Assembly: GCA_039621445.1 (NCBI GenBank)
Contig: CP154955.1
Coordinates: forward strand, 58,459,804-58,523,803
Reading direction: 5' to 3'
From: Euglena gracilis
Lineage: Eukaryota; Euglenida; Euglenophyceae; Euglenales
Length of the DNA stretch: 64,000 nucleotides
Below are positions 1 through 9,773 of the stretch, in pieces. The notes under the pieces are model-generated. The model saw only the letters and a program-made list of their open reading frames with translations, was not told the DNA's origin and made no database searches. Numbering within the stretch: the stretch's first letter is position 1; each line of letters starts with the position of its first letter. The position numbers and the translations under genes are program-made.

Positions 1-67
1 CCAAATAATACCCCCCCCCCGGACTTTGGGCGAAAAAATAAAACCCAGGGGTATTATTTGGGGGGTT
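1..67. repeat. Inverted repeat ending in CCAAATAATAC
   Basis: CCAAATAATACCCC at the left edge is answered by GGGGTATTATTTGG at about 48-62, so the segment folds back on itself. The same CCCCAAATAATGC-type end recurs at 665-760, 7545, 8265, 13147 and 13430, which suggests termini of one small mobile family with C-rich ends. The copy at the window edge may be cut. Confidence 0.5.
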
Positions 68-77
68 AGTAAAGTAC

Positions 78-178
78 AATGCAATATGACATATGATGTG
101 ATGTATTATATCATGTATGATATGATATGATATATGACATGGTATGATATGAGGGGATATGATATGTGAATAATTAAA
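78..178. repeat. ATATG-rich simple repeat
   Basis: Imperfect repeats of ATGATATG and related pentamers. No coding or structural signal is visible. Confidence 0.7.
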
Positions 179-254
179 TTTCATTCGTTTGAGGACTGCC
201 TTGGCCACACGCCCTGCAATTCTTTCCCCTCCTCCTCCTCCTCCGCCGCCGCAG

Positions 255-379
255 CCAAGGCCTGCGGCCCGAGCCGAGTGCCGTCCTCCCTTCCCTCGGA
301 GTCGCCCCCGCACTCCCCTGCCTCCTCCACCAGCCACACCAGCCAGGCGGGGCTGGCCCACAGCCCCTATACGCTGTTG
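255..379 (+). CDS. Ser/Pro-rich internal exon of an unidentified protein
   Basis: A pyrimidine-rich tract of CTC and CCG triplets ends in GCAG at 251-254. The frame after it (two leftover bases, then 41 codons) reads KACGPSRVPSSLPSESPPHS and continues with Ser, Thr, His and Pro until TTG at 379, where GTTATT can serve as donor; the frame would stop soon after. The block is GC-rich while its flanks are AT-rich. Composition is that of a disordered, possibly phosphorylated segment, and no domain is recognisable. It resembles other Ser/Pro exons in this window (5933, 14881, 20558), but a shared gene is only inference. The donor is not canonical beyond GT, so the 3' edge is less certain than the 5' edge. 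Confidence 0.6.
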
Positions 380-399
380 GTTATTTGCCTTTGTTAGGT

Positions 400-850
400 C
401 TTCTTATCGAGTCCGATGCTGGAAGCCTCGGGGGCAGGGGACTTATTTTGAGGAGTGTTGTTTTTTTTGGGTATTTTTCTTGATTGAAATCCCAAAAAGG
501 CATGATTTTCGTTTCCCAAATACACTAAATTCTTCCTTCGTCGCTTCGTGACATGTTTATATGGTGTGAATTCAAATTTTTGGGTCTCAAGGGTCTCAAT
601 TTTGGGTCCAAAGAATCAGCATTTTCTTGTCATTTTTATGTCCAAAAAAATGGCACAAATTTGTCCAAATAATGCCCCCCCCCAAATAATTACACCCCCC
701 TGGCCTCCCAGATTAGGCGCGCCCAGATAATCAACGGGCTGTGCATTATTGGGGGTTAGCTTTTCGGCAATGAGTGAAAAGATGTTTTTTTTATCTGTTT
801 TTTAAATTTGTAGTGACATTTTTTTCCTTTACATTGAGCGACGCCCTGCC
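400..850. other. Non-coding stretch with a small inverted-repeat element
   Basis: No convincing exon here. At 665-760 CCAAATAATGCCCC on the left is matched by GCATTATTGGGGG on the right, which gives a ~95-base foldback element related to the one at position 1. Confidence 0.4.
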
Positions 851-916
851 AGTTTGTCCCAGCCCCCCCCCCCCCCTGACATTTTGCATATTTCTTGTGA
901 TTGGCCGCAACCGCAG

Positions 917-1361
917 AGAAGGGGTGTCCCTCTGTCCCACATGACCACACTTGAAAGGGGAACCTTTGGAAACAATGGCAGTTTTTCCGATGTTCTGCTC
1001 CCCCATTTTCTCGTATTTGTGTCGTGTTTGCTGGCCCCACACCGTCCAAGTACCTGCAGCGGTATGCCCCCAGCCCAGTGGCATGTGTTTTCCTGCCGCC
1101 GACAGCAAATTATTTGCTCCACCTGGATGGAAATCATGCCGGCGGTCTCTCCAGCCAATCGTTTCAAATGCGATCTGGTGGTCTGTGATGATGCTTCCAT
1201 TTCTCTTTCAAATGTTGTTCTTTTTCAGGAACAAACATCCCATTATTTCCTGTGGTCTTTGCAGACTCATTGTCGAGCAAGGATATGTGCCCCCCAACCT
1301 ATGACCCCCGACCAGGGGAGTGGTCGTGCTCACCCCCTGCAACTAGGGAGGGATGTTTCCC
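917..1361 (+). CDS. Three consecutive exons of an unidentified gene, introns of 47 and 51 bases
   Basis: Exons 917-1012, 1060-1177 and 1229-1361 join in one frame. Exon 1 (32 codons, begins RRGVPLSHMTTLERG) follows GCAACCGCAG and ends in phase 0 before GTATTT. Exon 2 follows TACCTGCAG, reads RYAPSPVACVFLPPTANYLL, and leaves one base before GTGGTC. Exon 3 follows TTGTTCTTTTTCAG, supplies the two missing bases, reads TNIPLFPVVFADSLSS then DMCPPTYDPRPGEW, and stops matching at CCC before GTGAAG. Both introns have pyrimidine-rich 3' ends. The reading frame of each exon would be broken without splicing, which supports the model. The protein is mixed in composition, with hydrophobic, Gly and Cys residues, so it is probably a folded domain. 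I do not recognise the family. More exons must lie on both sides, beyond poly-C/poly-G tracts at about 870 and 1405. Confidence 0.7.
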
Positions 1362-1596
1362 GTGAAGATGCCCACTTGGGAACATATTCAACGTATTCAT
1401 TACGCCCCCCCCCCCCTGGTTGGGGGTGGTAGGAACCCGGTTGTTGGACAAGGGGGGGGGAGCGGGTAGGATTTTGTCAGCTGGTTTTTATTTAGGCTGA
1501 AGCTATTTTTGCCCATGTTTTGGGCTTATTGGCTCGAAATTTGTACCAAAATTGTTACTTATTCTTTTTTTTGCCAAAAATTCCCTAATCCTATCT

Positions 1597-1925
1597 CATA
1601 AATTCCCCCCCCCCCCCGTCAGGCTGCTTGGGCCGTGCGACTGGCAACATGATGCTGCCTGATGTAGTTGTGTGTGTCTCGTTTTCAACCCGCACCACGT
1701 TATTCCATATTTCCTTCCCGATCATTTCCAAGAAGCGCCGATCAAAGAAGCCAGATGGTAGCTTGATGGGAGCTGCGCCACGGGCTGCTTCCAAGCATGC
1801 CTTCCACCCGGTACACGCGACATGCTCCCCCACCCAGGCTGCCTTTTGTGTTGTGCAGGTACTCAGTGCCATTCAAATCCTACACCACCCATTCCTCCTG
1901 ATCTGGTGCAACAAAATCATCTGGA
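1597..1925 (-). CDS. Minus-strand exon block of an unidentified globular protein
   Basis: On the minus strand an open frame of about 85 codons contains GWKACLEAARGAAPIKLPSG, then FFDRRFLEMIGKEIWNNVV and RVENETHTTTSG. It ends at a poly-G tract near 1615. Upstream on the same strand, near 1925-1880, another frame reads YPDDFVAPDQEEW and could be joined through a short intron of about 46 bases, but that acceptor lacks a pyrimidine tract. The complementary plus-strand frame is also open and ends at a good donor-like CAG/GTACTC (1857), so strand choice rests on the more protein-like composition of the minus frame. The FF..F..M..EIWN.V pattern loosely recalls the start of PiggyBac-type transposase domains; this is a weak guess to be tested by profile search. 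Confidence 0.45.
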
Positions 1926-1930
1926 TACCA

Positions 1931-4780
1931 GGGTGTGACGTAGAGCTGAGCTCTTTGGAAGACCACCCCGGCCCGGCCCGGGAAAAACGCTCATTTTCGG
2001 CTCAAAAACAGTTTTTCCAAGTCAGGGAAGCCAAAAAACATGGTTTTGGGCGAAAAATTTTTTTTCGATTTTTTTCTACTTTTTTGACCCGGTTTTGACC
2101 CAAAGTCAATGGGTTGGCGGCCCAAAACGGGGCGCTGGAAGGTCGAAAAACGCTCATTTTTGGCTCAAAAACACTTTTTCCGGGTCCGGGAGGCCAAAAA
2201 ACATCGTTTTGGGCGAAAAAATTTTTTTCGATTTTTTTCAACTTTTTGGCCCGAAAACGGCTAAGTCGGACAGTGGGAAAAGTGTACAAAACAGCCATTT
2301 GGACCGAAAAACGGCCGTATCTCGGGCCAGGCGGGGAGTTGGCCCAAACTGCGCATACCGGTGGATAGGGCGTCCCAAAGTTGTGGAATGAGGTACTCTT
2401 TAGTTTTTCTCAACTCCCCGGCGTTTTCGAGATATTTTGAATTTTTCGATTTTTTGACCCCAAAATGACCCATTTTTGGCAGAGTCCCCCCCCCCTGGCG
2501 AAACCCCAAAACGGCCATATCTCGGCCCAGGCGGGGAGTTGGCCCAAACCGCGAATACCGGTGGAAAGGGCGTCCCAAAGTTGTGGAATGAGGTACTCTT
2601 TGCTTTTTCTCAACTCCCCGGCGTTTTCGAGATATTTTGAATTTTTCGATTTTTTGACCCCAAAAATGACCCCCTGTTGCCGGTCCAACAAACTTTCTTT
2701 GGAAAAAAAACGGTAGACAACTTTTTTGCTCGGGCCATATCTCCGGCCTGGCGGGGAGTTGCGGGCAACCTAAGGGCTCTGGACAAACTAGGGACCGTCT
2801 CCTAACCTATAGGCTATTAACCTTTCGGGTCCGGAAATCCAATCACATCGATAATCCTCGGGTGTCTTTGCCTACTCAGGGGGGGGGGGGGCGGGGGGCG
2901 GGGGGGGGCGGGGGGGGGGTTCGGGGGGGGGGGAAGCTTCGCTCTTACTCTAAAGAGATAAGGGCGCAGCGACCAGGGTGTGACGTGGAGCTGAGCTTTT
3001 TGGAAGACCCGGCCCGGCTGGCCGGCCGGCGGCCCGGCGGCCCGGCGGCCCGGCCGGCGCCCGGCGGCCCGGCCCGGCGGCCCGGCCCGGCCCGGCGGCC
3101 CGGCCCGGCCCGGCGGCCAGGCGGCCCGGCGGCCCGGCGGCCCGGCGGCCCGGCGGCCCGGCGGCCCGACGGCCCGGCCCGGCGGCCCGGCGGCCCGGCC
3201 CGGCTAGTGGGTCGAAAAACACTCATTTTCGGCTCAAAAACAGTTTTTCTGGGTCCGCGAAGCCAAAAAACATCGTTTCGGGCAAAAAAATTTTTTTCAA
3301 TTTTTTCGACTTTTTTCACCCGGTTTTGACCCAAAGTCAATGGGTTGGCGGCCCAAAACGGGGCGCTGGCGGGTCAAAAAGCGCTCATTTTTGGCTCGAA
3401 AACACCTTTTTCGGGTCCGGGAGGTCAAAAAACATCGTTTCGGGCGAAAAAATTTTTTTGAATTTTTTTGACTTTTTGACCCAAAAATGGCAAAGTCCAC
3501 CGGCCAGGGGGGGGGGCATCCAGGGGGGGGCATGGGGGGGGGGTCCGGGTCGGAAAATTTTTTTTCGCTCAAAAACACTTTTTTTGATGTTCTGAAGTGA
3601 AAAAAAGTGTTTTTGAGCGAAAAATTTTTTTTCAAAATTATGGGCCCCGACCTGCCACCCGACCCCCCCTCGCCCAGCCGCCCTGACGGCGCGCGATGGG
3701 GTCCCCGAATACCCAAAACTGGCCAAAATCGCACAACCAGACCCCGGGAACCCCAAAAAACGGTCAAACCCCCCCCCTAAACGTAATGTTTGACCCCCAG
3801 TTTGGGTCCCAACTCCCCGTCTAGCCCGAGATACGGCCAATTTCCGGTTTCGGGCCCCGAAATGGCTAGAACTGGCAAAACGGGGCCAAAACCCCCAAAA
3901 TGGCCGTATCTCGGGCTAGGCGAGGAGTTGTCCCAAAACGCGCATACCGATCGATCGGGCGTTCCAAGGTCGTCAAATAAGGTCGCCATCACTTTTCCTC
4001 AACTCCGCAGCGTTTTCGAGATATTTTGAAATTTTCGATTTTTGGACCCCAGCCCGGCGGCCCTCGAACCCCCACAGGGGTCCCCGAATACACAAAAATG
4101 GCCCAAAATGGCACAACCAGACCCCAGGAACCCCAAAAAACGGTCAAACCCCCCCCCCTAAACCTAATGATTGACCCCCTGGTTTGGGCTGCAACTCCCC
4201 GTCTAGCCCGAGATACGGGCAAATTACGGTTTCGGGCCCTGAACGGGTCCGAAATGGCCAAAACTGGCTAAACTGGCCCAAAACCCCAAAACGGGTATAT
4301 CTCGGGCTAGGCGAGGAGTTAGCCCAAACCGCGTATACCGATCGATCGGGCGTCCCAAAGTTGTGGAATGACGTCCTCTTCACTTTTTCTCAACTCCGCA
4401 GCGTTTTCGAGATATTTCGAATTTTTCGATTTTTTGACCCCAAAATGACCCTGCAATTTCCCCGGAAAAAAAAACGGTAGACAACTTTTTTGCTCGGGCC
4501 ATATCTCCGGACTGGCGGGGAGTTGCGGGTAACGTGACGGCTCTGGAGAAACTAGGGACCCTCTCCTAACCGATAGGCTATTCACTTTGGAGGCCCGGAA
4601 ATCCAATCACATCGATAATCCTCGGGTGTCTTTGCCTACTCAGGGAGGGGGGGGGGGCGGGGGGCGGGGGGGGGTCAGGGGGGGGTTTCGGGGGGGTGGT
4701 AAGCTTCGCTCTTACTCTAAAGAGATAAGAGCTCAGCGATAAATAGTATCCTAACTTTTTCCCCAGACTCGACCCATTTT
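1931..4780. repeat. Satellite-type composite repeat block A
   Basis: Built from the same modules as the 40-64 kb array and in the same orientation. These are: a GTGACGTAGAGCTGAGCTC start (1931, 2980); AT-rich units with GGCTCAAAAACA and GTCAATGGGTTGGCGG; a tandem pair of ~185-base units carrying TCTCGGGCCAGGCGGGGAG (about 2330 and 2515); a perfect 25-base-arm hairpin at 3561-3624; foldback arms with GTCTAGCCCGAGATACGGCC (from about 3810); G-tract linkers (2880-2930, 4646-4700); and the GCTCTTA hairpin module (2939, 4707). Long open frames here are translations of the repeats on both strands, not genes. Confidence 0.85.
3003..3206. repeat. GC-only minisatellite (CCCGGCGG-type)
   Basis: About 200 bases made almost only of C and G, with repeated GGCCCGGC units, inserted just after the GAGCTGAGC hairpin module. 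A short related tract is at 41866-41905, in the same position relative to that module. Confidence 0.8.
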
Positions 4781-4874
4781 TGCAAAAAAAAATGGCTTTC
4801 CCCCCATTTGTCACGTGTATTTATTATTATTTTTTATTGAATGTGCTGGGACGGATTATTTTTTTTTGCTGAAG

Positions 4875-5660
4875 ACCGCCCTGGATCTTGGGTATCCCAG
4901 GCACTGCTGCTGCACGGGGGGCCATTGTGGTGTGGTCCCCCGGCGCCTTCGGCACTGGAGCACTCTTGGCTGGCCATCGTGTCTGGGTGCTTTTGAATCC
5001 CAAGTAGGTGTCCCCAGGTGGTCTGTCCCGCCAAAATAATCACCTTTCTCTCGCCCAACAAATGGGAAAACCAGCCACGGGGTTGTCAGTTGGGCAAAAC
5101 GTTGGTGCATTCTTGGCCGTGCCAATTCCATGGAGGGGCTCATACTTCGGGAGGGTGGGAAGTCACTGCATCCCTGCGGTTTGCATAAATACAGCCAAGA
5201 ACCAAAACATGCACAATCACTGCTAAGTTTGCAAAAAGGAACAACTTAGCCACACCGTGGCTGGTCATGATCCAATCCCACCCCGAGGACTTAATTTTGG
5301 GGGCTGTCGACCCCCCAGGGGAGGGGGTCAACTAGGAATGACCAAAAGTTGATCAATGGTGATGAAGGCACTGGAAAAATTTTGAGTTATTGGTCAAAAT
5401 CAATGGGAAAATCCAAGTTTGCCAGAACCAACTGACTGCTTTTTTGAAAGTAGAAAGTGATTTACAGGTAGGGCGAGCCATGGTTTCCAGTGGATGGTTT
5501 TCTCAGCATATTATATTATGTTTTCCCCTTGAAGCCAGCCCAGACAAAACATATTTTATTTTCATCAACTGACGGGCCGGACAACTCGAGACCACCCCCC
5601 GGCACCCTTCCCCAGAGCCAAAGTTATTTTCCCCGGCGCTTTGCGCTGGGAAGGATATAA
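4875..5660 (+). CDS. Multi-exon gene segment with apparent C-terminus, function unknown
   Basis: A chain of short exons. Block 1 (4875 or 4901 to 4978) reads ARGAIVVWSPGAFGTGALLA. A 39-base intron (4979-5017, GTGTCT to CCCCAG) leads in phase to 5018-5154, which reads GLSRQNNHLSLAQQMGKPAT then LSVGQNVGAFLAVPIPWRG. A 73-base intron leads to 5228, reading NNLATPWLVMIQSHPEDLIL, with a possible stop TAG at 5333-5335. Immediately downstream a further frame reads HWKNFELLVKINGKIQVCQN and ends at CAG/GTAGGG (5467). After a 67-base intron, 5535-5660 reads PAQTKHILFSSTDGPDNSRP to stop TAA. The first stop may therefore belong to an exon that is spliced out of, giving one gene, or these are two adjacent pieces. 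An alternative splice choice at 5004/5075 is also open. The hydrophobic Gly-rich first block followed by a mixed C-terminus suggests an enzyme, but I cannot name it. Confidence 0.55.
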
Positions 5661-5860
5661 AATTTTAATATGTTTTTTTAATTTTTTTTGAAAAAAATTA
5701 AAAAAATTTCATTTCAATTTTTATTTAATTTAATTTTAAATATTTTATTTGAATAATTGAATTTCAAAAATTTCAAAAAAACGCGTCTGAAAACTTTATT
5801 TTTGAGCCTTTTGTCCAATTTGAAATTCTCTGTTTGGGTTTTGGGTTTTTTTTCTGATCC
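5661..5860. other. AT-rich non-coding stretch
   Basis: Runs of A and T with little else follow the stop codon at 5660. It could hold 3' end signals, but no AATAAA with a clear context was picked out. Confidence 0.5.
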
Positions 5861-5932
5861 CCGACCGTTCGTTCTGAGACCCACCCCACCTCCCGGGTCG
5901 CAACACCGCCGCCTGCCCCCGCCCCCCGGCAG

Positions 5933-6105
5933 CTCCGGGGAGTGTCCCTCACCCCTCGGGCCTTCCGGGTCCCCCCAGGGCGACCCCGAAGGGCTGTCAT
6001 TCCCCACGTCCCAAACCCAACCCAGCCTCTTCCGCCGCCGCCCCGGCAGCCACCCCGCGGCCACCGGCAGGCCTGGCAGGGCATTGCCCCCCCCCCCCCC
6101 GCGAA
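5933..6105 (+). CDS. Pro/Ser/Gly-rich internal exon
   Basis: A C-rich tract ends in CCCCGGCAG at 5924-5932. The frame after one leftover base reads SGECPSPLGPSGSPQGDPEG, then LSFPTSQTQPSLFRRRPGSH. It runs into a C-tract and the likely donor GTGGGG at 6106; the frame stops at AAG TGA about 25 bases later. The strong Pro/Ser/Gly bias and GC-rich codons match the exons at 255 and 14881. It is probably a disordered linker in a larger protein. The 3' edge is uncertain because several GT dinucleotides occur between 6106 and 6155. Confidence 0.6.
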
Positions 6106-6229
6106 GTGGGGCGTCCCAGCTGAAGTGAACTATGGAAACAGGTTGCCTACCCCTCCCCCAGGCGCGTGCCCCACCTAGGCGCCGAATGCAGCCAGGATCT
6201 GGCGCCATCCACCGTGAAGTGGAGTGACC

Positions 6230-6356
6230 CCCCCCAACTCTACTTTTTGGGTCCATTAAAAAATCCCACAATTGTTGTTGATAGAGCCAACACTAATGAA
6301 ATCTGGTTGTTTGGAGGCTGGGACAGCAAACTCTGCAGAAACAAGTAGTGGATAGA
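6230..6356 (+). CDS. Possible C-terminal exon, frame ambiguous
   Basis: Two overlapping frames look coding. One reads NPTIVVDRANTNEIWLFGGW and stops at 6346-6348. The other starts after an intron-like TTGTTGTTGATAG (to 6290), reads PTLMKSGCLEAGTANSAETS, and stops slightly later at TAG near 6355. They cannot both be used. Both end within 10 bases, so a C-terminus here is plausible. No domain is identifiable. Confidence 0.35.
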
Positions 6357-6635
6357 CTGAGCAAATTAAAGAGTGCCTCTTGCCAACATCCCTCAAACTA
6401 AGTTCGGCAGGTTTCAGGGGTTCTGTGAAATACGAGGAAGATGCCTTCTGGTTCAAGAGGGGATGTCACCCTCCCCCCTGCAGAACACGTTTCCACCTAC
6501 CCAACAGCCCTCATTATTTTTTGGGGGGGGGGGGCGCCTCCCAGGTTACCGCAATCATCAAGGCCTGACTGTGTCTTGCCAACCTCAATCCCCGACGCCA
6601 TTCAGACTCCTTCTAAGTGATAAGAAGCTGACAAA

Positions 6636-6905
6636 TAGCGTGTGTTGTGTTGAGTTTTGTTGTGTTGCAGTGTGTTGTGTTGTGTTGCACTTTGTTCACA
6701 CCTACCCACGCACACATGCATGAGCGTGCATGGGCACACACGCACACATGCACGCATATGTGCATGCACATGCAAACTCACACACGTGTTCATTCACACA
6801 CACACACATGCACACAGACACCCACCCACACACGTCACACAATGCACACAACACACAGCACAGATGTGTTTGTGCGCATGTGCAAAGGCATGTGCATACG
6901 TGCGT
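6636..6905. repeat. TGTGTTGTG repeat followed by irregular CA-rich repeat
   Basis: 6636-6692 repeats TGTGTTG. From 6700 the strand is a degenerate mix of CACACA, CACATGCA and CACGCA. Long His/Thr-rich open frames here are repeat translations. Confidence 0.75.
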
Positions 6906-7034
6906 GTTCTGTGAGCAGACCCATGCGTGCACCAGGTGTTTTATGGCATTGTCTACGTGAAGTGCCCATTGGAATTTGAGGTCAGGAAAACATTGCTTTG
7001 GTGTCGTCATTTGTTTGATGGTTGTTTGGTTCAA

Positions 7035-7069
7035 ACGCACGCACACACACACACACACGCACACACGCA

Positions 7070-7110
<41 letters not shown>

Positions 7111-7122
7111 GGAGGGAGGGAG
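7035..7122. repeat. Compound microsatellite (CA)n then (GA)n
   Basis: ACACACAC with a few G interruptions passes directly into GAGAGAGA and then GGGAGGGAG. The motif shift is sharp at about 7088. Confidence 0.9.
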
Positions 7123-7367
7123 AGAGAGAGTCACCTCAAACATGGAAACGTGCTCACGTGGAGGTGGGAAATCAAGAGTTATTTGCTCAATCAGATTCGT
7201 GGCACAACTAAATTGACATGCAACACAGCACTACTGCCAAATCTTTCAGGCGTGTGTCATGTCCAGATTGGGGTTCACTTCAAAGTTAATTGACATTTAA
7301 ACTCGCCCCCTATGAGGGCAAAATTTTGAGTTTTAGTTAACGGTGGGCGACCTTTTCATTTTACAAG

Positions 7368-7493
7368 ATGGCCCAACAAAAATTTCACAATGAGTTTGCT
7401 CTCTGCAGCGGCAATGATCCATTGCACATGTTGTTTGGAAAGCCCACTCAGTGTTATTTTAGGGTTTGGGTTTATGCCCGGGAAACCGGTTAG
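7368..7493 (+). CDS. Short exon, possible ATG start, MAQQKFHNEF...
   Basis: Pyrimidine-rich CCTTTTCATTTTACAAG precedes an ATG at 7368. The frame reads MAQQKFHNEFALCSGNDPLH, then MLFGKPTQCYFRVWVYARET, and reaches TAG at 7491-7493. Composition is that of a folded protein, and neither of the other plus frames stays open. The ATG directly after an acceptor-like AAG may be an internal Met. A donor-like GTGAGG lies three bases after the stop, and GTTAGG lies just before it, so the exon could also be internal. No family recognised. Confidence 0.55.
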   Translation: MAQQKFHNEFALCSGNDPLHMLFGKPTQCYFRVWVYARETG

Positions 7494-7499
7494 GGTGAG

Positions 7500-8285
7500 G
7501 GTGAGCAAAAAGATTCGTTAGCCCCCCAAATTTTACACTGGAGGTATATTATTTGGGCACCTGAAGTTGGGGACCAGGGAAAACCCCCCATATTTAAGCA
7601 ACCCTCTGGGGACCAATGCGAATTCCTGATTTCAGCAACCCCTAAAATTGAGGAGAAAAGAAGGGAAAATGCAAGAGAATATAAAAGTGAAGCAAGTTTA
7701 AGCAAACAAAAATAGCATAATTGCAGGGGAAATAAAACCTATCGAGTCTGGGCCGTTTTTCGGGACTTTATTATGTTGCTGCATGCATTTTCAATCTGAA
7801 AACCTCCTCCTCTCTTCGTTTGAACATGAAGAGATGTTTTTTTCTGTTGACCTTTTAGTTGGAATTTAAGCAACCGTTTGGCGCATGGTGGAACCTAATT
7901 TTTACGCAACCCTTTGCACGGACCAGCTGAAACTTGTATTTAAGCAACGGGTTGCTTAAATTTGGGGGGGGTTGTATTGGGGTTTTCATTTGGGGGGCAT
8001 GTGTTTTTTGGGCAAATTTTTCAAACCCCAAAAAGACCCCCAAAAAGGCTCATTTTTTACACAACGTTTGCATTTTCCTCATTTTTGACATTTTGTTTTA
8101 GGTTGGCGCTGCCACAACCATCACCACCAGGAATTTCCTGCCTTGCTCGATCTCCCTTTCTCTGGGCTGCGGCAGGAGGGGTATGATTTGGGCAGCCGAA
8201 CTCCATGGCCAAGGGGGGTGATATTATTATTTTGAGGTATATTCTTGCCCCCCATTGTATTATTATGTGTATTATTTGGGGGTCA
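7500..8285. other. Non-coding stretch with repeated AAGCAACC phrase
   Basis: No supported exon. The phrase TTTAAGCAAC(C/G) occurs at about 7592, 7866 and 7941 (with TTTACGCAACC at 7900), an irregular short repeat. A TATTATTATTTGGGGG end at 8265-8282 resembles the CCCCAAATAAT termini seen elsewhere. Confidence 0.4.
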
Positions 8286-8293
8286 GTTAGGAT

Positions 8294-8640
8294 CATACCA
8301 TTGCTTAACACCTGTCCTACCCCTGTCCTACCCTAGGGGGTGACTGACTGGTTTTTTCAGAGTGGCTGACTGGTTTTTTGGCCCAGAGCCCCCCCCCCCC
8401 CCCCGGGGGGGGTGGGGTAGGCCCAAAAATGAAAAAGTGGCTGGCCTGGAGCCGAAGGCGCCGGAAATTTTTTGATTTTTGAAACTTTTTGGCAAAATTT
8501 CATTGCTTCCTGAAGAGTGGCCGATCCCCCCGGCGGGGGGGGGGGTAAAGTGACTGACTGGTTTTTTCGGAAAAGTGACTGACTGGTTTTTTCAGAGTGG
8601 AAAGTGACCCCTCGGGGGGGGGTCGCTAAGCAATGGTATG
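8294..8640. mobile_element. 347-base non-autonomous DNA transposon, copy 1 (8-base duplication)
   Basis: Terminal inverted repeats CATACCATTGCTTA (8294) and TAAGCAATGGTATG (ends 8640) are perfect over 14 bases. The element is flanked by an exact 8-base duplication GTTAGGAT at 8286-8293 and 8641-8648. Inside are direct repeats of TGACTGACTGGTTTTTT near both ends, C/G tracts and a GAAGGCGCCGGAAATTTTTT motif. A second copy is at 37790-38138. No coding capacity. An 8-base duplication fits hAT-like (among other) transposases. Confidence 0.9.
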
Positions 8641-9189
8641 GTTAGGATATAGGCTGTTTGGCCGTTGATTTAATTAGCCTGGGGGGCATTGGTAGGCTTC
8701 AATTTCGTGCAGGCTGTGCATGTTCATTTCACATCCTTTTGTACCATACATTGCCAAAGTTGCCCCCCCTTGTGGGGATGGTTTTGAGGTAGTGGGGGTC
8801 AAATTTTTCTTTTTTTTGCGTTTTCGGATTTTCTGTGGGTTGTGCTTTCAGGATTGGGGGCCATTTGTGGGGTCGAAAACATGCTAAATTTTTTTGCAAA
8901 AGGGGTCCGAACGTCTTTTTTCGATTGTTATTTGACGTCCCCTTCCCCAGTCACAGCAATATATTCACAACTTAGAACCATTTTTTCCAAGGGAAAAAGG
9001 CATCAAAGAACGGGCAGGGGAGAGGGTTTCGGGGGGGGGGCACAGCACCCTCCAGGCACAGCCAGCATTTCACCCATTTTCGCCATCTTCCTTGAAATCC
9101 CCCACGAATGTCAGTGGGGGGAGGGTGGGGGGGGAGGGCGTATTTGCTGGTGAGGGCGCCAAGTTTTGTAACACCTCGTGACATTTCAG

Positions 9190-9384
9190 AATTCCCCTGC
9201 CACACAAATGCGCCAGCTGCCAAGGAGGCTGTCGCTGAGGACTCGGAGGAAGAGTCAGAGCCCAAGATTGAGATGTATTGTTCGCCTATGTCCACCTCCT
9301 TCGTCATGAACCAGCGCAACCCCAGCTCGCGCACCCCCACTGACCCCGCCCCGAAACGCATCCGTTCAATTCTACACAGAACCA
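9190..9384 (+). CDS. Acidic/Ser-rich exon of an unidentified regulatory-type protein
   Basis: The acceptor CGTGACATTTCAG ends at 9189. After two leftover bases the frame reads FPCHTNAPAAKEAVAEDSEE, then ESEPKIEMYCSPMSTSFVMN, QRNPSSRTPTDPAPKRIRSI. GTGTGA at 9385 is the likely donor; the frame stays open somewhat further (SVNSEVENFL). Acidic cluster DSEEESE, SP/TP dipeptides and a basic KRIR stretch suggest a phosphorylated or nuclear protein; this is inferred from composition only. The other two plus frames contain stops. Confidence 0.65.
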
Positions 9385-9458
9385 GTGTGAATTCAGAAGT
9401 GGAGAACTTTTTATATCTGGCACCAACATCTCTGTCGATTTTTCTATTTCATACGTAA

Positions 9459-9626
9459 CCCCCTATGCCCAACGTCCCCCTACATCTAACGACCAACCTT
9501 CCCCGTCGCACCTTTTTGGAGTTTTGCCAGTCCACGGAAGTTTTTGGACCGAAAAATCCCTATGTCTAACGACCCCCCCCCCCCCGGTCGGAGGGAAGAG
9601 GTCTTTGGCCATTGGACGCAGGGGGC
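9459..9626. mobile_element. Degenerate copy of the CCCCTATGTCCAACGACC-ended element
   Basis: CCCCCTATGCCCAACG at the left and GGCCATTGGACGCAGGGGG at the right are inverted, and CTATGTCTAACGACC recurs inside at 9559. The ends match the better preserved element at 38225-38641. No clear target duplication. Confidence 0.4.
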
Positions 9627-9773
9627 ACAAACCCAGACATACAACACATTCACATTCCTGTCCACACATAATACACGCAAAACAGGCACACGTGCACAAA
9701 TAGCGCATGGAGAAACCAGCTACACAATGACGTTTCCAAAACATATCCAATTTGTTGCACACACGTCCACAAG

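Noticed and set aside
2862-3329. 155-codon Pro/Ala/Gly/Arg ORF
   Set aside because: It is the translation of the GGCCCGGC minisatellite; the opposite strand is equally open.
4834-5143. Minus-strand ORFs opposite the 4875-5660 gene
   Set aside because: The plus-strand exons chain in phase with usable splice sites and give more protein-like sequence.
6647-6979. His/Thr- and Cys/Val-rich ORFs over CA/GT repeats (also 16050-16500, 30916-31400)
   Set aside because: Amino-acid composition is fully explained by the microsatellites.
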